Shown here one piece after another: positions 17,550 through 25,950 of a DNA stretch of 64,000 nucleotides. This DNA is from Luteipulveratus mongoliensis. GTDB taxonomy: Bacteria > Actinomycetota > Actinomycetes > Actinomycetales > Dermatophilaceae. The stretch lies in NCBI RefSeq assembly GCF_001190945.1, contig NZ_CP011112.1, positions 3,782,001-3,846,000 on the forward strand, written 5' to 3'. Numbering within the stretch: the stretch's first letter is position 1; each line of letters begins with the position of its first letter. Below the pieces are notes generated by a model. It ran no database searches. It saw nothing but the letters and a program-made list of their open reading frames with translations, and had not been told where the DNA came from. The position numbers were made by a program, and so were the translations under genes.

Positions 17550-18668
17550 ATGAGCGACGACGAGACCCGATCCATCCCGACGACCGATGGGCAGGGTCAC
17601 CCGGCCGGCCCCGTCGGCGAACCGGTCCGACATGCCCTTCCCTCCGGGCCCGCTGCGATGGGTCCACCGCGCGGTCCAGCCGGACCCGGCGGTCCAGCCG
17701 GACCCGGCGGTCCAGCCGGACCCGGCGGACCTGGGGGGCCGGCGTACGGCGACTCCGGCCGCGGCCCTGAGGAGCAGCTCCCGTCCGGCCGACCGGTCGG
17801 CCACCAGGGCATGCGGGTCGACATCGACGAGCACTCCGCCTGGGCCATGAACGGCTTCCTGGCGCTGCTCGTCGCGCTTGCTCTGGCGGTGGGCGCCGCA
17901 GTGTGCTTCGGCACCGGGCTGCCACCCGTGGGAGTCGTGCTGATCGTGCTGGCCTTCCTGATCGCGACGCCGCTCGTGGTCATCCAGCCCGGACAGACGC
18001 GCGTCGTGCAGTTCTTCGGCCGCTACGTCGGCACGGTGCGCCGGACCGGCCTCACGTGGGTCATGCCCCTCACCACACGACGCAACGTCTCGGTCCGCGT
18101 CAACAACTTCGAGACCAATGCGCTCAAGGTCAACGACGCCGACGGCAACCCGGTCGAGATCGCCGCGATCATCGTCTGGCAGGTCGCGGACACCGCAAAG
18201 GCGACCTTCGCGGTCGAGCACTACACCGACTTCGTCCGGGTGCAGTCAGAGGCCGCACTGCGACACGTGGCGACGACCCATCCGTACGACGACCCCAACG
18301 GCCAGGGCACCTCGTTGCGTGGGTCGACCGACCAGGTCTCCCAAGAGCTGGCACACGAGGTCGCGCAGCGCGTCGTGATCGCCGGTGTCGAGATCCTCGA
18401 GGTGCGGATCAGTCATCTCGCCTATGCGCAGGAGATCGCTCAGGCGATGCTGCAGCGTCAGCAGGCGAGCGCGATCATCGCTGCGCGGGAGCGCATCGTC
18501 GAGGGTGCGGTCTCCATCGTGGAGATGGCCATCGGCCGCCTCGAGTCCGAGTCGATCGTCCAGCTCGATGAGGAGCGCAAGGCCGCGATGGTGTCCAACC
18601 TGCTCGTGGTGCTGTGCGGCGACCAGCGGGCGACGCCGGTCGTCAACACCGGCAGCCTCTACCACTGA
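17550..18668 (+). CDS. SPFH/Band 7 domain membrane protein with Gly-Pro-rich N-terminus
   Basis: A 372-residue stomatin/prohibitin-like protein. Residues 1-85 are polar and rich in Gly and Pro, with a GPAGPG repeat at about 42-59. Two hydrophobic helices follow at about 102-120 and 127-145. The SPFH domain starts at [30 protein letters not shown] and continues to about 340, with a helical [24 protein letters not shown] stretch. Proteins of this type scaffold membrane microdomains. Start: ATG 17550 after GAGGGGAA. Followed 14 bp later by an RHH protein, so probably an operon controlled by the palindrome at 17510. Confidence 0.85.
   Translation: MSDDETRSIPTTDGQGHPAGPVGEPVRHALPSGPAAMGPPRGPAGPGGPAGPGGPAGPGGPGGPAYGDSGRGPEEQLPSGRPVGHQGMRVDIDEHSAWAMNGFLALLVALALAVGAAVCFGTGLPPVGVVLIVLAFLIATPLVVIQPGQTRVVQFFGRYVGTVRRTGLTWVMPLTTRRNVSVRVNNFETNALKVNDADGNPVEIAAIIVWQVADTAKATFAVEHYTDFVRVQSEAALRHVATTHPYDDPNGQGTSLRGSTDQVSQELAHEVAQRVVIAGVEILEVRISHLAYAQEIAQAMLQRQQASAIIAARERIVEGAVSIVEMAIGRLESESIVQLDEERKAAMVSNLLVVLCGDQRATPVVNTGSLYH
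17673..17726 (+). repeat. 18-bp tandem repeat, three copies
   Basis: Three identical in-frame copies of an 18-bp unit (GGTCCAGCCGGACCCGGC) encode Gly-Pro-Ala-Gly-Pro-Gly, a collagen-like tract in the SPFH N-terminus. Copy number is likely variable between strains. Confidence 0.9.
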
Positions 18669-18682
18669 GCGCGGACGTCACC

Positions 18683-18907
18683 ATGCCTCAGGCACCGCCG
18701 CCGGAGCGGGCACCGCGCAAGGCGGTCCTGCTCCGGCTGGACCCGGCCGTGCATGATGCGCTGGCCCGGTGGGCAGGAGACGATCTGCGCAGCGTCAACG
18801 CTCAGATCGAGCTGTTGCTCCGGGACGCGCTGCGCGAGCGCGGTCGGTTGCCTCACGATGCCGGTCCGCTCCCCCGCCGTGGCCGGCCACCCGCCGACTC
18901 ACCCTGA
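18683..18907 (+). CDS. small ribbon-helix-helix (Arc/CopG-like) protein
   Basis: A 74-residue basic protein with a single RHH fold: strand KAVLLRLDP, helix AVHDALARWAGDDL, then SVNAQIELLLRDALRERGR, preceded and followed by Pro/Arg-rich tails. RHH dimers insert their paired strand into the DNA major groove at palindromic sites. The ATG at 18683 is 14 bp after the SPFH stop. No toxin-like partner is present, so an autoregulator of the SPFH operon is more likely than an antitoxin (inference). Confidence 0.75.
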   Translation: MPQAPPPERAPRKAVLLRLDPAVHDALARWAGDDLRSVNAQIELLLRDALRERGRLPHDAGPLPRRGRPPADSP

Positions 18908-18914
18908 CCGATCA

Positions 18915-18935
18915 GACCCCGATGATCGGGGGGTC
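18915..18935. terminator. hairpin between convergent genes
   Basis: GACCCC and GGGGTC arms around an ATGATC-containing centre form a short GC hairpin between the RHH stop and the OPT stop. No T-tract follows, so its role as a bidirectional terminator is tentative. Confidence 0.4.
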
Positions 18936-20940
18936 AGTTCTCTGGAGTGCGGAGGCCAGCCTCATCGGTCGTGCGTTCCTCGCCACGCACCGACGCCTGG
19001 GTGGCGCGGTAGAGCCAGCCGACGATCAGGACGAACGCGATGATGCCGATGGCCTTGCCCCAGCTCTCGAACCCGTCGCCCACGATGCCCAGTGGCGCGT
19101 CCTCGCCGGTGCCGGCGATGATCGCGGCATTGGCGACGCCGAACAGGCTCTCTCCGACGATCAGTCCAGTGGCCATCAGCACGGCCAGACGCTTGGCGTG
19201 CTCCGGGTCGTTGCGCCGGTCGGCCCAGCGCTCGTAGAAGAACCCGATCACGGCTCCCACTGAGATCAGCAAGGTCAGGGACATCGGCAGGTACAACCCC
19301 ATGCCGACAGCAAGGGGCGGCAGCGCGAGCTTCGTGGTACGGCTCAGGCTCTCGTCGATGATGATCACGACGACACCGATGGCGGCGCCGAGGCCGATCC
19401 GCCCCCACTGCAGGTCTCCACCGAAGACTCCCTTGGCGAGCGCGGAGATCAGCGAGGCCTGTGGTGCCGCGAGCGCGTCGTCACCGGCACCAGGAGCGCC
19501 GACGAAGCCGAACGCCGAGTTGAGCAGGTTGAGCACGGGCGCGATCACGATCGAGCCGAACACCACGCCGACGACCAGGGCGGCCTGCTGCTTCCACGGC
19601 GTGGCGCCGACCAGCTGTCCGGTCTTGAGGTCTTGCAAGTTGTCGTTGGAGATGGTCGCGATGCTGAACACCACGGCGGTGACAAACAGGGTGTACGCGA
19701 CCAGGGCGGTCGTCTGCTTGGCGTCGCCCTCACGTCCGTGGACGAGCACCATCAGCAGTGCTGCCGCGAGAACGACGACGATGCCGACGCCCGAGATCGG
19801 GCTGTTGGACGAACCGATGAGACCGGCCATGTAGCCGCAGACCGCGGCGATGACAGCACCGATCACCAGCACGAAGATCAGGCTCAGGGCGATCGTGAGG
19901 AACAGGTTGTCCTGCAGGTGGGTGTCACGCGCAAATAGCCACAGCATCAGGCCGATCGGCAGCAGCGAAAGAAGAATCGTGCCGCCGACGACCGTGATCG
20001 GCAGATCGCGCTCCGTGAGCTCGACCTGCTCGCCGGCCTGGCGCTCGCGGGTCGATGCCGCGGACTCACGGATGCCCTTGACGATCGGGCCGATGATCTT
20101 GAGCAGGGTCCAGATCGCCGCCACGGCAATGGTTCCGGCGCCGACGAAGCGCACCTCCTCGCTGAAGGTCTTGTCGACGATGTCGGCGATCGCACCGCCG
20201 GCCGACAGATCGCCGGAGGTGAACGAGGGCACGAGCACGGCCCAGGAGATCACCATCCCGATGAGCATGGCGATACCGACCGTGAGGCCGACGAGATGAC
20301 CGACACCGATGAGCGCCAACGAGAGGCTGGCTGATGCAGCAGTGGCTCCGGACCCGATCTTGAACGCGGCAGTGACCTCGCTGCTCGCGACCTTGAGCGA
20401 TGTCATGAGGTTGAAGGCGACGGCGGCCAGCCCGCCCTTGATGATCATTCGCAGACCGCGGGCGTTGCGCTCGGCGCTGTCGTCCTCACCCAGCCCGACC
20501 TTGAGGACCTCGGCCGCAGCCTTGCCCTCCGGGTAGGGCAGATCCGAGCCGGTGACCAGTGCCCGTCGCAGCGGCACGGAGTACATCACTCCGAGCGTGC
20601 CGCCGATGGCGCACAGCAGCACGGTCGTCCAGTAGGGGAAGTCCTGCCACCAGCCGATCATGATCAGGCCGGGCAGCACGAAGATGATCGCGGCCAGCGT
20701 GCCGGCCGCCGAGGCGACCGTCTGCACGATGTTGTTCTCCTGGATGGTGGTGCCGCCGAAGCGGCGCAGGAGCGCCATCGAGATGACGGCTGCCGGGATC
20801 GCCGTCGCGAACGTCAGGCCGACCTTCAGCCCCAGGTAGACATTGGCTGCCGTGAAGACCAGCGTGATGACGCCACCGAGGATGATCCCTCTGACGGTCA
20901 GCTCACGCGGCGTAGTGGCAGTCGTACTGGTGGCGCTCAT
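18934..20940 (-). CDS. OPT-family oligopeptide (or metal-chelate) transporter
   Basis: A 668-residue polytopic membrane protein with about 16 hydrophobic helices. OPT hallmarks are NNIVQTVASAAG at 69-80, the GSDLPYPEGKAAAEVLKVG segment, and ISGVGIVVVLAAALL around the middle. OPT proteins are proton-coupled importers of small peptides or, in some branches, metal chelates. It stands alone on the minus strand, between cinA upstream and the convergent SPFH/RHH operon. Substrate cannot be inferred from context. Confidence 0.9.
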   Translation of the reverse strand: MSATSTTATTPRELTVRGIILGGVITLVFTAANVYLGLKVGLTFATAIPAAVISMALLRRFGGTTIQENNIVQTVASAAGTLAAIIFVLPGLIMIGWWQDFPYWTTVLLCAIGGTLGVMYSVPLRRALVTGSDLPYPEGKAAAEVLKVGLGEDDSAERNARGLRMIIKGGLAAVAFNLMTSLKVASSEVTAAFKIGSGATAASASLSLALIGVGHLVGLTVGIAMLIGMVISWAVLVPSFTSGDLSAGGAIADIVDKTFSEEVRFVGAGTIAVAAIWTLLKIIGPIVKGIRESAASTRERQAGEQVELTERDLPITVVGGTILLSLLPIGLMLWLFARDTHLQDNLFLTIALSLIFVLVIGAVIAAVCGYMAGLIGSSNSPISGVGIVVVLAAALLMVLVHGREGDAKQTTALVAYTLFVTAVVFSIATISNDNLQDLKTGQLVGATPWKQQAALVVGVVFGSIVIAPVLNLLNSAFGFVGAPGAGDDALAAPQASLISALAKGVFGGDLQWGRIGLGAAIGVVVIIIDESLSRTTKLALPPLAVGMGLYLPMSLTLLISVGAVIGFFYERWADRRNDPEHAKRLAVLMATGLIVGESLFGVANAAIIAGTGEDAPLGIVGDGFESWGKAIGIIAFVLIVGWLYRATQASVRGEERTTDEAGLRTPEN

Positions 20941-20974
20941 TCAACGTCCTCGGCTCCGGGGCAGTTCATGGATG

Positions 20975-20996
20975 CGGCGGGGCCTTGGCCCCGCCG
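20975..20996 (-). terminator. hairpin downstream of the rimO-pgsA-cinA operon
   Basis: CGGCGGGGCC and GGCCCCGCCG are perfect 10-bp arms around TT, 41 bp past the cinA stop on the minus strand. There is no clear T-run; the stem strength and position support a terminator. Confidence 0.55.
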
Positions 20997-21036
20997 AGCT
21001 CATCCACGGTACCGACCGCATTCCCTGTGAACCGGA

Positions 21037-21504
21037 TCAGGGCTGCGCGGACTCCAGCAGCAGGGCCAGCACTGCGTCCACGGTCGCCGACCGGATGTCC
21101 TCACGCCCGCCGGTCAACGCAAGGGCTTGCGCCCGTACGCCGACCGGTCCGGCCACCGCCACGAAGACCGTCCCGACGGGCTGGCCATCCTGCGGGTCTG
21201 GGCCCGCCACACCCGTGGTGGCGAGACCCCAGGTGGAGGCGAGCAGCCGGCGTACGCCCTCGGCCATCTGACGGGCCACGCCCTCCTGGACGGCACCGCC
21301 ACGAGCGAGCAGGTCAGCGTCCACGCCGAGCACGGACTGCTTGACGTCCGTCGCGTAGGAGACGACTCCCCCGCGGACGACCGCGCTGGACCCCGGCACG
21401 GACGTCAGCCGAGCGGCGACCAGGCCCCCGGTCAATGACTCGGCCGTGGCGACGGTCTGGCCGGCAGCCGTGAGAGAGCCGACCAGTGCGACGACGTCAG
21501 GCAC
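21037..21504 (-). CDS. pncC: CinA C-terminal-type amidohydrolase (nicotinamide-nucleotide amidase)
   Basis: A 155-residue PncC-like protein corresponding to the C-terminal domain of CinA; it deamidates NMN in the pyridine-nucleotide cycle. Conserved segments are VATAESLTGGLVAARLTSVPGSS, VVSYATDVKQSVLGV and GVARQMAEGVRRLL...GLATTGVAGPDPQDG. The GTG at 21504 overlaps the pgsA stop by 8 bp and gives the usual family length; an ATG 25 codons upstream lies deep in pgsA. Last gene of the rimO-pgsA-cinA operon. Confidence 0.85.
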   Translation of the reverse strand: MPDVVALVGSLTAAGQTVATAESLTGGLVAARLTSVPGSSAVVRGGVVSYATDVKQSVLGVDADLLARGGAVQEGVARQMAEGVRRLLASTWGLATTGVAGPDPQDGQPVGTVFVAVAGPVGVRAQALALTGGREDIRSATVDAVLALLLESAQP

Positions 21505-22132
21505 TCCGCCTCGCCTTGCGAGCGAGGGTGCGCTCGCTGGTCCGGCGCAGGCGTACGGCACGGAAGACGTAGTCGACACCGGTGACGACCGTGACGATGA
21601 GCGCCGCGATCATGACGATCCAGGCGACCACGTGCAGGAAGCCACCGAGCGGCAGCACGAACAGTCCGATGGCGAAGGCCTGCAGGGCGGTCTTCAGCTT
21701 GCCGCCACGGCTCGCGGGCATGACCCCGTGCCTGATGACCGCGAAGCGCAGGGCGGTGATGCCCAGCTCGCGCACCAGGATGATGATCGTGATCCACCAC
21801 GGCACCTCGCCGATGATCGACAGCCCGACGAGGGCCATCCCCATGAGCGCCTTGTCTGCGATCGGGTCGACGACCTTGCCGAAGTCGGTGACCAGACCGC
21901 GCGCCCGGGCGATGTCGCCGTCGATGCGGTCGGTGATCGAGGCGATGGTGAACACCACGAAGGCAGCGATCCGCAGGCCGGTCGACTCGCCCTCGTCCGC
22001 CAGCAGCAACCACCCGAACACCGGCACCAGCGCGATGCGCAGCACGGTCAGGTAGTTGGCGACGTTCCAGTTGCTGACGCCGCTGCTCGGCTCGGCGGCC
22101 GGGTCCGGGATCATCGCCGGCCCGTGGCTCAT
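21497..22132 (-). CDS. pgsA: CDP-diacylglycerol-glycerol-3-phosphate 3-phosphatidyltransferase
   Basis: A 211-residue membrane enzyme forming phosphatidylglycerol phosphate. The CDP-alcohol phosphotransferase motif is intact: [12 protein letters not shown] followed by GKVVDPIAD (D-x2-D-G-x2-A-R-x8-G-x3-D-x3-D). About four to five helices are visible. The start overlaps the rimO stop by 4 bp (ATGA) and the stop overlaps cinA by 8 bp, a classic actinobacterial operon. Confidence 0.93.
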   Translation of the reverse strand: MSHGPAMIPDPAAEPSSGVSNWNVANYLTVLRIALVPVFGWLLLADEGESTGLRIAAFVVFTIASITDRIDGDIARARGLVTDFGKVVDPIADKALMGMALVGLSIIGEVPWWITIIILVRELGITALRFAVIRHGVMPASRGGKLKTALQAFAIGLFVLPLGGFLHVVAWIVMIAALIVTVVTGVDYVFRAVRLRRTSERTLARKARRSA

Positions 22133-23574
22133 CGTGCCTCCGCCACCAGGTCGATGCCCTCCGTCGCGACGACCTTGGCGGAGACCACGTCGCCGACTGC
22201 GAGCTGGGCAGAGGTCTCGAGGTAGGTCACGCCGTCGACGTCAGGGCCCTGCTGACCCGCCCGGCCGACCGGGCGCGCGTCGTCGTCATCGCCGAGGCTC
22301 TCGACCAGGATGTCCAGCGTCTCGCCGACGCGCTCCTCGGCGCGCTGCAGGTTGAGCTCCTCGACGAGGGTACGGATGTGCTCCAGTCGCGCGGCGACCT
22401 CGTCATCGGGGAGCTTGTCGGCGTACGACTCGGCCTCGGTGCCGTCCTCGTCGGAGTAGCCGAACACGCCGACCACGTCCAGGCGAGCGTGGGTCAGGAA
22501 CGACTCGAGCTCGGCGATGTCGTCCTCGGTCTCGCCGGGGAAGCCGACGATGACGTTGGAGCGGATGCCGGCCAGCGGGCTGCGCTCTCGCACCTGCTCC
22601 AGCAGCGTCAGGAACGACTCACGCGAGCCGAACCGCCGCATCCGGCGCAGCAGCGGCTCCGAGGCGTGCTGGAAGGAGATGTCGAAGTAGGGCACGACGC
22701 CGGGCGTCTGGGTCATCACGTCGAGCAGGTCGGGCCGGATCTCGGCGGGCTGCAGGTAGGACACCCGCACCCGCTCGATGCCCTCGACCGCCACCAGCTC
22801 GGGAAGCATCGTGTCGAGCAGCCGCAGATCGCCGAGGTCCTTGCCGTAGGACGTGGAGTTCTCGCTGACGAGGAAGATCTCCTTGACGTCATGCTGGCCC
22901 AGCCAGCGCGCCTCAGCGAGGACGTCGGATGGGCGCCGCGAGACGAAGGCGCCACGGAACATCGGGATCGCGCAGAACGCGCACCGGCGGTCACAGCCGC
23001 TGGCGATCTTCAGCGGCGCCCACGGTCGGCCGTCCAGTCGCGCACGAATGACCCGCGGCGAAGAGGCAGGTGACGCGACCGACACGTCCTCGGGTCGTCG
23101 TACGTCCCCGTGGCCGGGGAGCGCGACGTCGCCGTTCTGGCGCTCGGCCGGGGACAGAGGCAGCAGCTTGCGCCGGTCACCAGGCGTGTGCGACGCCGGG
23201 GCGTGACCGCCCAGGATCGCGGTGAGATGGCCGGACATGTCCTGGTACGAGTCGAATCCGAGCACCGCATCGGCTTCGGGCAGCTGCGCGGCCAGCTGCT
23301 CGCCGTATCTCTCGGCGAGACACCCGACCGCGACGACGGCCTGGGTGCGACCCGTCTCCTTGAGGTCGTTGGCCTCCAGCAGCGCGTCGATGGAGTCCTT
23401 CTTGGCCTGCTCGACGAACCCGCAGGTGTTGATCACCGCGACGTCCGCCTGCGCCGCGTCGTCGACGAGGACCCAGCCCTCCTCGGACAGCCGGCCGGCC
23501 AGCTCCTCGGAGTCGACCTCGTTGCGGGCGCAGCCCAGAGTGACCAGGGCAACGCTGCGTGAGGGGGACGACAT
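22129..23574 (-). CDS. rimO: ribosomal protein uS12 methylthiotransferase RimO
   Basis: A 481-residue radical-SAM methylthiotransferase modifying an Asp of ribosomal protein S12. N-terminal UPF0004 cysteines are Cys 15 ([11 protein letters not shown]), Cys 51 (INTCGFV) and Cys 85 (VGCLAERY). The radical-SAM cluster is Cys 194, Cys 198 and Cys 201 (CDRRCAFC). A C-terminal TRAM domain ends the protein. The frame is open far upstream, but the conserved N-terminus ([18 protein letters not shown]) starts at 23574. A TACAGT hexamer 7 nt before the ATG and no Shine-Dalgarno indicate leaderless translation. Confidence 0.95.
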   Translation of the reverse strand: MSSPSRSVALVTLGCARNEVDSEELAGRLSEEGWVLVDDAAQADVAVINTCGFVEQAKKDSIDALLEANDLKETGRTQAVVAVGCLAERYGEQLAAQLPEADAVLGFDSYQDMSGHLTAILGGHAPASHTPGDRRKLLPLSPAERQNGDVALPGHGDVRRPEDVSVASPASSPRVIRARLDGRPWAPLKIASGCDRRCAFCAIPMFRGAFVSRRPSDVLAEARWLGQHDVKEIFLVSENSTSYGKDLGDLRLLDTMLPELVAVEGIERVRVSYLQPAEIRPDLLDVMTQTPGVVPYFDISFQHASEPLLRRMRRFGSRESFLTLLEQVRERSPLAGIRSNVIVGFPGETEDDIAELESFLTHARLDVVGVFGYSDEDGTEAESYADKLPDDEVAARLEHIRTLVEELNLQRAEERVGETLDILVESLGDDDDARPVGRAGQQGPDVDGVTYLETSAQLAVGDVVSAKVVATEGIDLVAEAR

Positions 23575-23578
23575 GGCG

Positions 23579-23592
23579 ACAACTGTAGTTGT
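23579..23592. promoter_or_regulatory. rimO leaderless promoter within a small palindrome
   Basis: On the minus strand TACAGT (23587-23582) is a -10-like element 7 nt before the rimO ATG. It is embedded in ACAACT-GT-AGTTGT, perfect 6-bp arms, located between rimO and the divergent dipeptidase gene. Confidence 0.5.
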
Positions 23593-23622
23593 GGCTGAGC
23601 CAGGTCGACGCCACGTGATGGG

Positions 23623-24825
23623 ATGGGTGACATGACGTCCTCCCTCGAAGCCGTGACCGAGCTGCTGCACCAGCACCCCCTGATCGATGGCCACAACGAC
23701 CTCCCGTGGGCTGCCCGTCAACAGGTGCGCTACGACTTCGACAGACTCGACATCGCCACCGACACCAGCGACCGCACGCACACCGACATCGCGCGACTGC
23801 GTCAGGGCTGCGTGGGCGGCCAGTTCTGGTCGGTCTACGTGCCGGCGACGTTGCAGGGTGACTCGGCGATCTCCGCGACGCTGGAGCAGATCGACTCGGT
23901 CCACCAGATGGTCGGCCGCTACCCCGACGCCTTCGGGATCGCCCGCACCGCGGACGAGGTCGAGTCGGTGTTCGGCTCGGGGCGCATCGCCTCCCTCATG
24001 GGGGCCGAAGGCGGTCACTCCATCGGCTGCTCGCTCGCGACCCTCCGGATGATGTACGTCCTCGGCGTCCGCTACATGACCCTGACTCACAACGACAACG
24101 TCCCGTGGGCCGACTCGGCGACGGATGAGCCTGTGCACCAAGGACTTTCGCGTTTCGGCGTCGAGGTCGTGCGCGAGATGAACCGCACCGGGATGCTCGT
24201 CGACCTCAGTCACGTCTCGGCCGACACGATGCGTGATGCGCTGAAGGTCAGCGAGTCGCCGGCGATCTTCTCCCACTCCTCCGCGCGCGCCGTCTGCGAC
24301 AGCCCCCGCAACGCGCCCGACGACGTACTCGAGAGCCTGCGCGACAACAACGGCGTCATCATGGCGACCTTCGTGCCCGACTTCGTGTCGCAGGCCTGTG
24401 CCGACTGGCGGCAGAGCGCCAAGGACGCAGCGACGGCGGCCGGACTGCGCCCCGGCGACCTGGAGCAGTTCATCCCGTTCTCGCAGGAGTTCGCCGCCAA
24501 GAACCCGCGGCCCAAGGCGACTCTCGAGGACGCGGTCGCCCACTTCGAGCACATCCGCGAGGTCGCCGGCATCGATCACCTGGGTGTCGGCGGCGACTAC
24601 GACGGCACCGACGGCTTCCCCGAAGGTCTGCACGACGTGTCGACCTACCCCGTTGTGTTCGCCGCGCTGCGCGACAAGGGCTGGTCCGATGACGACCTCG
24701 CCAAGGTCGCCGGCGGCAACATCCTGCGCGTGCTGCGCGACGCCGAGGCCAAGGCGCACGAGCTGCAGGGCTCGCGCGGACCCAGCCTCGCGACGTACGA
24801 AGAGCTGGACGGCCGGACCGCCTGA
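23623..24825 (+). CDS. membrane dipeptidase-family (peptidase M19) zinc dipeptidase
   Basis: A roughly 400-residue M19/renal dipeptidase-like amidohydrolase. Zinc-site motifs are DGHNDLPW near the N-terminus, GAEGGHSIG (bridging Glu), [16 protein letters not shown] and GGDYDG near the C-terminus. No signal peptide is evident, so a cytoplasmic dipeptidase is likely. The ATG at 23632 (MTSSLEAV) is an equally good start. It diverges from rimO. Confidence 0.88.
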   Translation: MGDMTSSLEAVTELLHQHPLIDGHNDLPWAARQQVRYDFDRLDIATDTSDRTHTDIARLRQGCVGGQFWSVYVPATLQGDSAISATLEQIDSVHQMVGRYPDAFGIARTADEVESVFGSGRIASLMGAEGGHSIGCSLATLRMMYVLGVRYMTLTHNDNVPWADSATDEPVHQGLSRFGVEVVREMNRTGMLVDLSHVSADTMRDALKVSESPAIFSHSSARAVCDSPRNAPDDVLESLRDNNGVIMATFVPDFVSQACADWRQSAKDAATAAGLRPGDLEQFIPFSQEFAAKNPRPKATLEDAVAHFEHIREVAGIDHLGVGGDYDGTDGFPEGLHDVSTYPVVFAALRDKGWSDDDLAKVAGGNILRVLRDAEAKAHELQGSRGPSLATYEELDGRTA

Positions 24826-24963
24826 GTCGCCCACCCGGCGCTACAGTTCCGTCTGTACGGTTGAGCCCACCTTCTGGAGGACCCATGCCTGGCAGCCGCT
24901 CCCTCAAGCAAGTCCTGGCGACCGCGCACGTCCAGCATCGAGATCGAGGCGGGCGCGGGGGAC

Positions 24964-25404
24964 GTGATGCGGGTCGTGTCCGACCCGGTCCAGATGGCAC
25001 ACCTCGGGGAGGAGATCCACGAGGTTCGACTGCTGGGTGGCGCGCAGGATGCCGCGGTCGGCGTTCGCTTCGAGGGCATCAATCGACTCGGGCGACGGCG
25101 GTGGAACACCATCTGCACGATCACCGACCGCGACGAGACCCGCTTCGGCTACGACGTCCGTGCACCGAAGCCCCTCGACCTCTCGATCTCGCGCTGGCAG
25201 TACGACATCCGGCCGCTCGGCACAGATCGGTGCCAGGTCACGGAGACCAACTGGATCAAGGCGCCGGTCTGGTTCATCCCGCTCGCTGTCACCATCACCG
25301 GGACCCTCGACCGGCCGCACGCCAACCTGCGGCACATCGACAGCACGCTGCAGCGGCTCAAGACCTTCGTCGAAAAGCTCGAGCCCTCGTCGTCGGGCGA
25401 CTGA
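24964..25404 (+). CDS. SRPBCC/START-like protein with apparent N-terminal frameshift
   Basis: A polyketide-cyclase-like SRPBCC protein (RVVSDPVQMAHLGEEIHEVRLLGG, then WIKAPVWFIPLAVTITGTLDRPHANLRHIDSTLQRLKTFVEKL). In this frame the GTG at 24964 is the first usable start but omits the first beta-strand. The same frame upstream encodes TSSIEIEAGAGDV, which fits that strand, yet has no start before a stop at 24862. An ATG at 24885 with an ideal GGAGG lies in the adjacent frame. One extra base between about 24900 and 24930 would explain this, so the gene is either mutated or mis-sequenced. Ligand unknown. Confidence 0.7.
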   Translation: MMRVVSDPVQMAHLGEEIHEVRLLGGAQDAAVGVRFEGINRLGRRRWNTICTITDRDETRFGYDVRAPKPLDLSISRWQYDIRPLGTDRCQVTETNWIKAPVWFIPLAVTITGTLDRPHANLRHIDSTLQRLKTFVEKLEPSSSGD

Positions 25405-25762
25405 CGGCGTACGCCGCAGCTGACGTCCCAGCCAGGACCGCGACCAGGCCCCAGTCGCTGAGGGGTTCGTACGGCCGGGCCGTGTCTCCCCGCCAGGTCC
25501 AGGCACGTACGACCTCGCCGTCCTCGCGCTGGCCGCCTCGGTGGGGCGAGAGGCTGTAACCACGGCCGCTGTCGGCGTACCAGAGCTGATGACCACTGGT
25601 GTCCGTCCGTGCCTCCAGACTCCGGACATCGGAGCGGGTGAGGTACGGGAAGACGGCGTACACGAAAGCCAGCACGGTCAGCAGGGCGAGCGACCAGCGC
25701 AGCACGACGAGGAGCGGATGAACGGGCTCCTGCTGAGCGAGGGAAGGAGGTTGGGCATGCAC
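25358..25762 (-). CDS. small two-helix membrane protein, hypothetical
   Basis: A 134-residue protein not recognised. It has a hydrophobic helix at about 19-42 (LLVVLRWSLALLTVLAFVYAVF), a polar middle with a Trp/Arg-rich stretch (WYADSGRGYSLSPH, WTWRGD) and a second helix at about 104-120, with a basic C-terminus. It starts at GTG and overlaps the 3' end of the convergent SRPBCC gene by 47 bp. The amphipathic pattern looks coding, but a spurious frame is possible. Confidence 0.5.
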   Translation of the reverse strand: MHAQPPSLAQQEPVHPLLVVLRWSLALLTVLAFVYAVFPYLTRSDVRSLEARTDTSGHQLWYADSGRGYSLSPHRGGQREDGEVVRAWTWRGDTARPYEPLSDWGLVAVLAGTSAAAYAVSRPTTRARAFRRRS

Positions 25763-25787
25763 CTCACCATTAAGACAAGGCGGCGCA

Positions 25788-25825
25788 TCAAGATGGCGTC
25801 AAGACGCGTGAAGGCGGCGTCAATC
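25788..25825 (+). promoter_or_regulatory. helically phased direct repeats upstream of kdpF (putative KdpE site)
   Basis: Four hexamers TCAAGA (25788), TCAAGA (25799), TGAAGG (25809) and TCAATC (25820) recur every 10-11 bp, one DNA turn. OmpR-family response regulators such as KdpE bind tandem half-sites with this phasing. The array ends 39 bp before the kdpF start. Confidence 0.5.
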
Positions 25826-25863
25826 TCGCTCTGCGCCAAGGATTCCGGGCGTTCGCTGGAGTC

Positions 25864-25950
25864 ATGGCTGAATACGTCGTCGGCGGCATCATCGCGGTCG
25901 CCCTCCTTCTCTACCTGATCTACGCGCTCATCCGACCGGAGCGGTTCTGA
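25864..25950 (+). CDS. kdpF: KdpF, small subunit of the Kdp potassium pump
   Basis: A 28-residue single-helix peptide (MAEYVVGGIIAVALLLYLIY followed by ALIRPERF). Sequence, length and position directly before kdpA identify KdpF, which stabilises the KdpABC complex in the membrane. Its TGA overlaps the kdpA ATG by one base. A GGAG lies just upstream of the start. Confidence 0.93.
   Translation: MAEYVVGGIIAVALLLYLIYALIRPERF

Noticed and set aside
17673-17726. Short tandem repeat as a CRISPR or origin iteron
   Set aside because: It is in-frame coding DNA for a GPAGPG tract.
18683-18907. RHH protein as an antitoxin
   Set aside because: No toxin gene is adjacent; the partner is an SPFH membrane protein.
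23575-24834. 420-residue N-terminal extension of rimO
   Set aside because: It is antisense to the dipeptidase gene; the conserved RimO N-terminus and a -10 element place the start at 23574.
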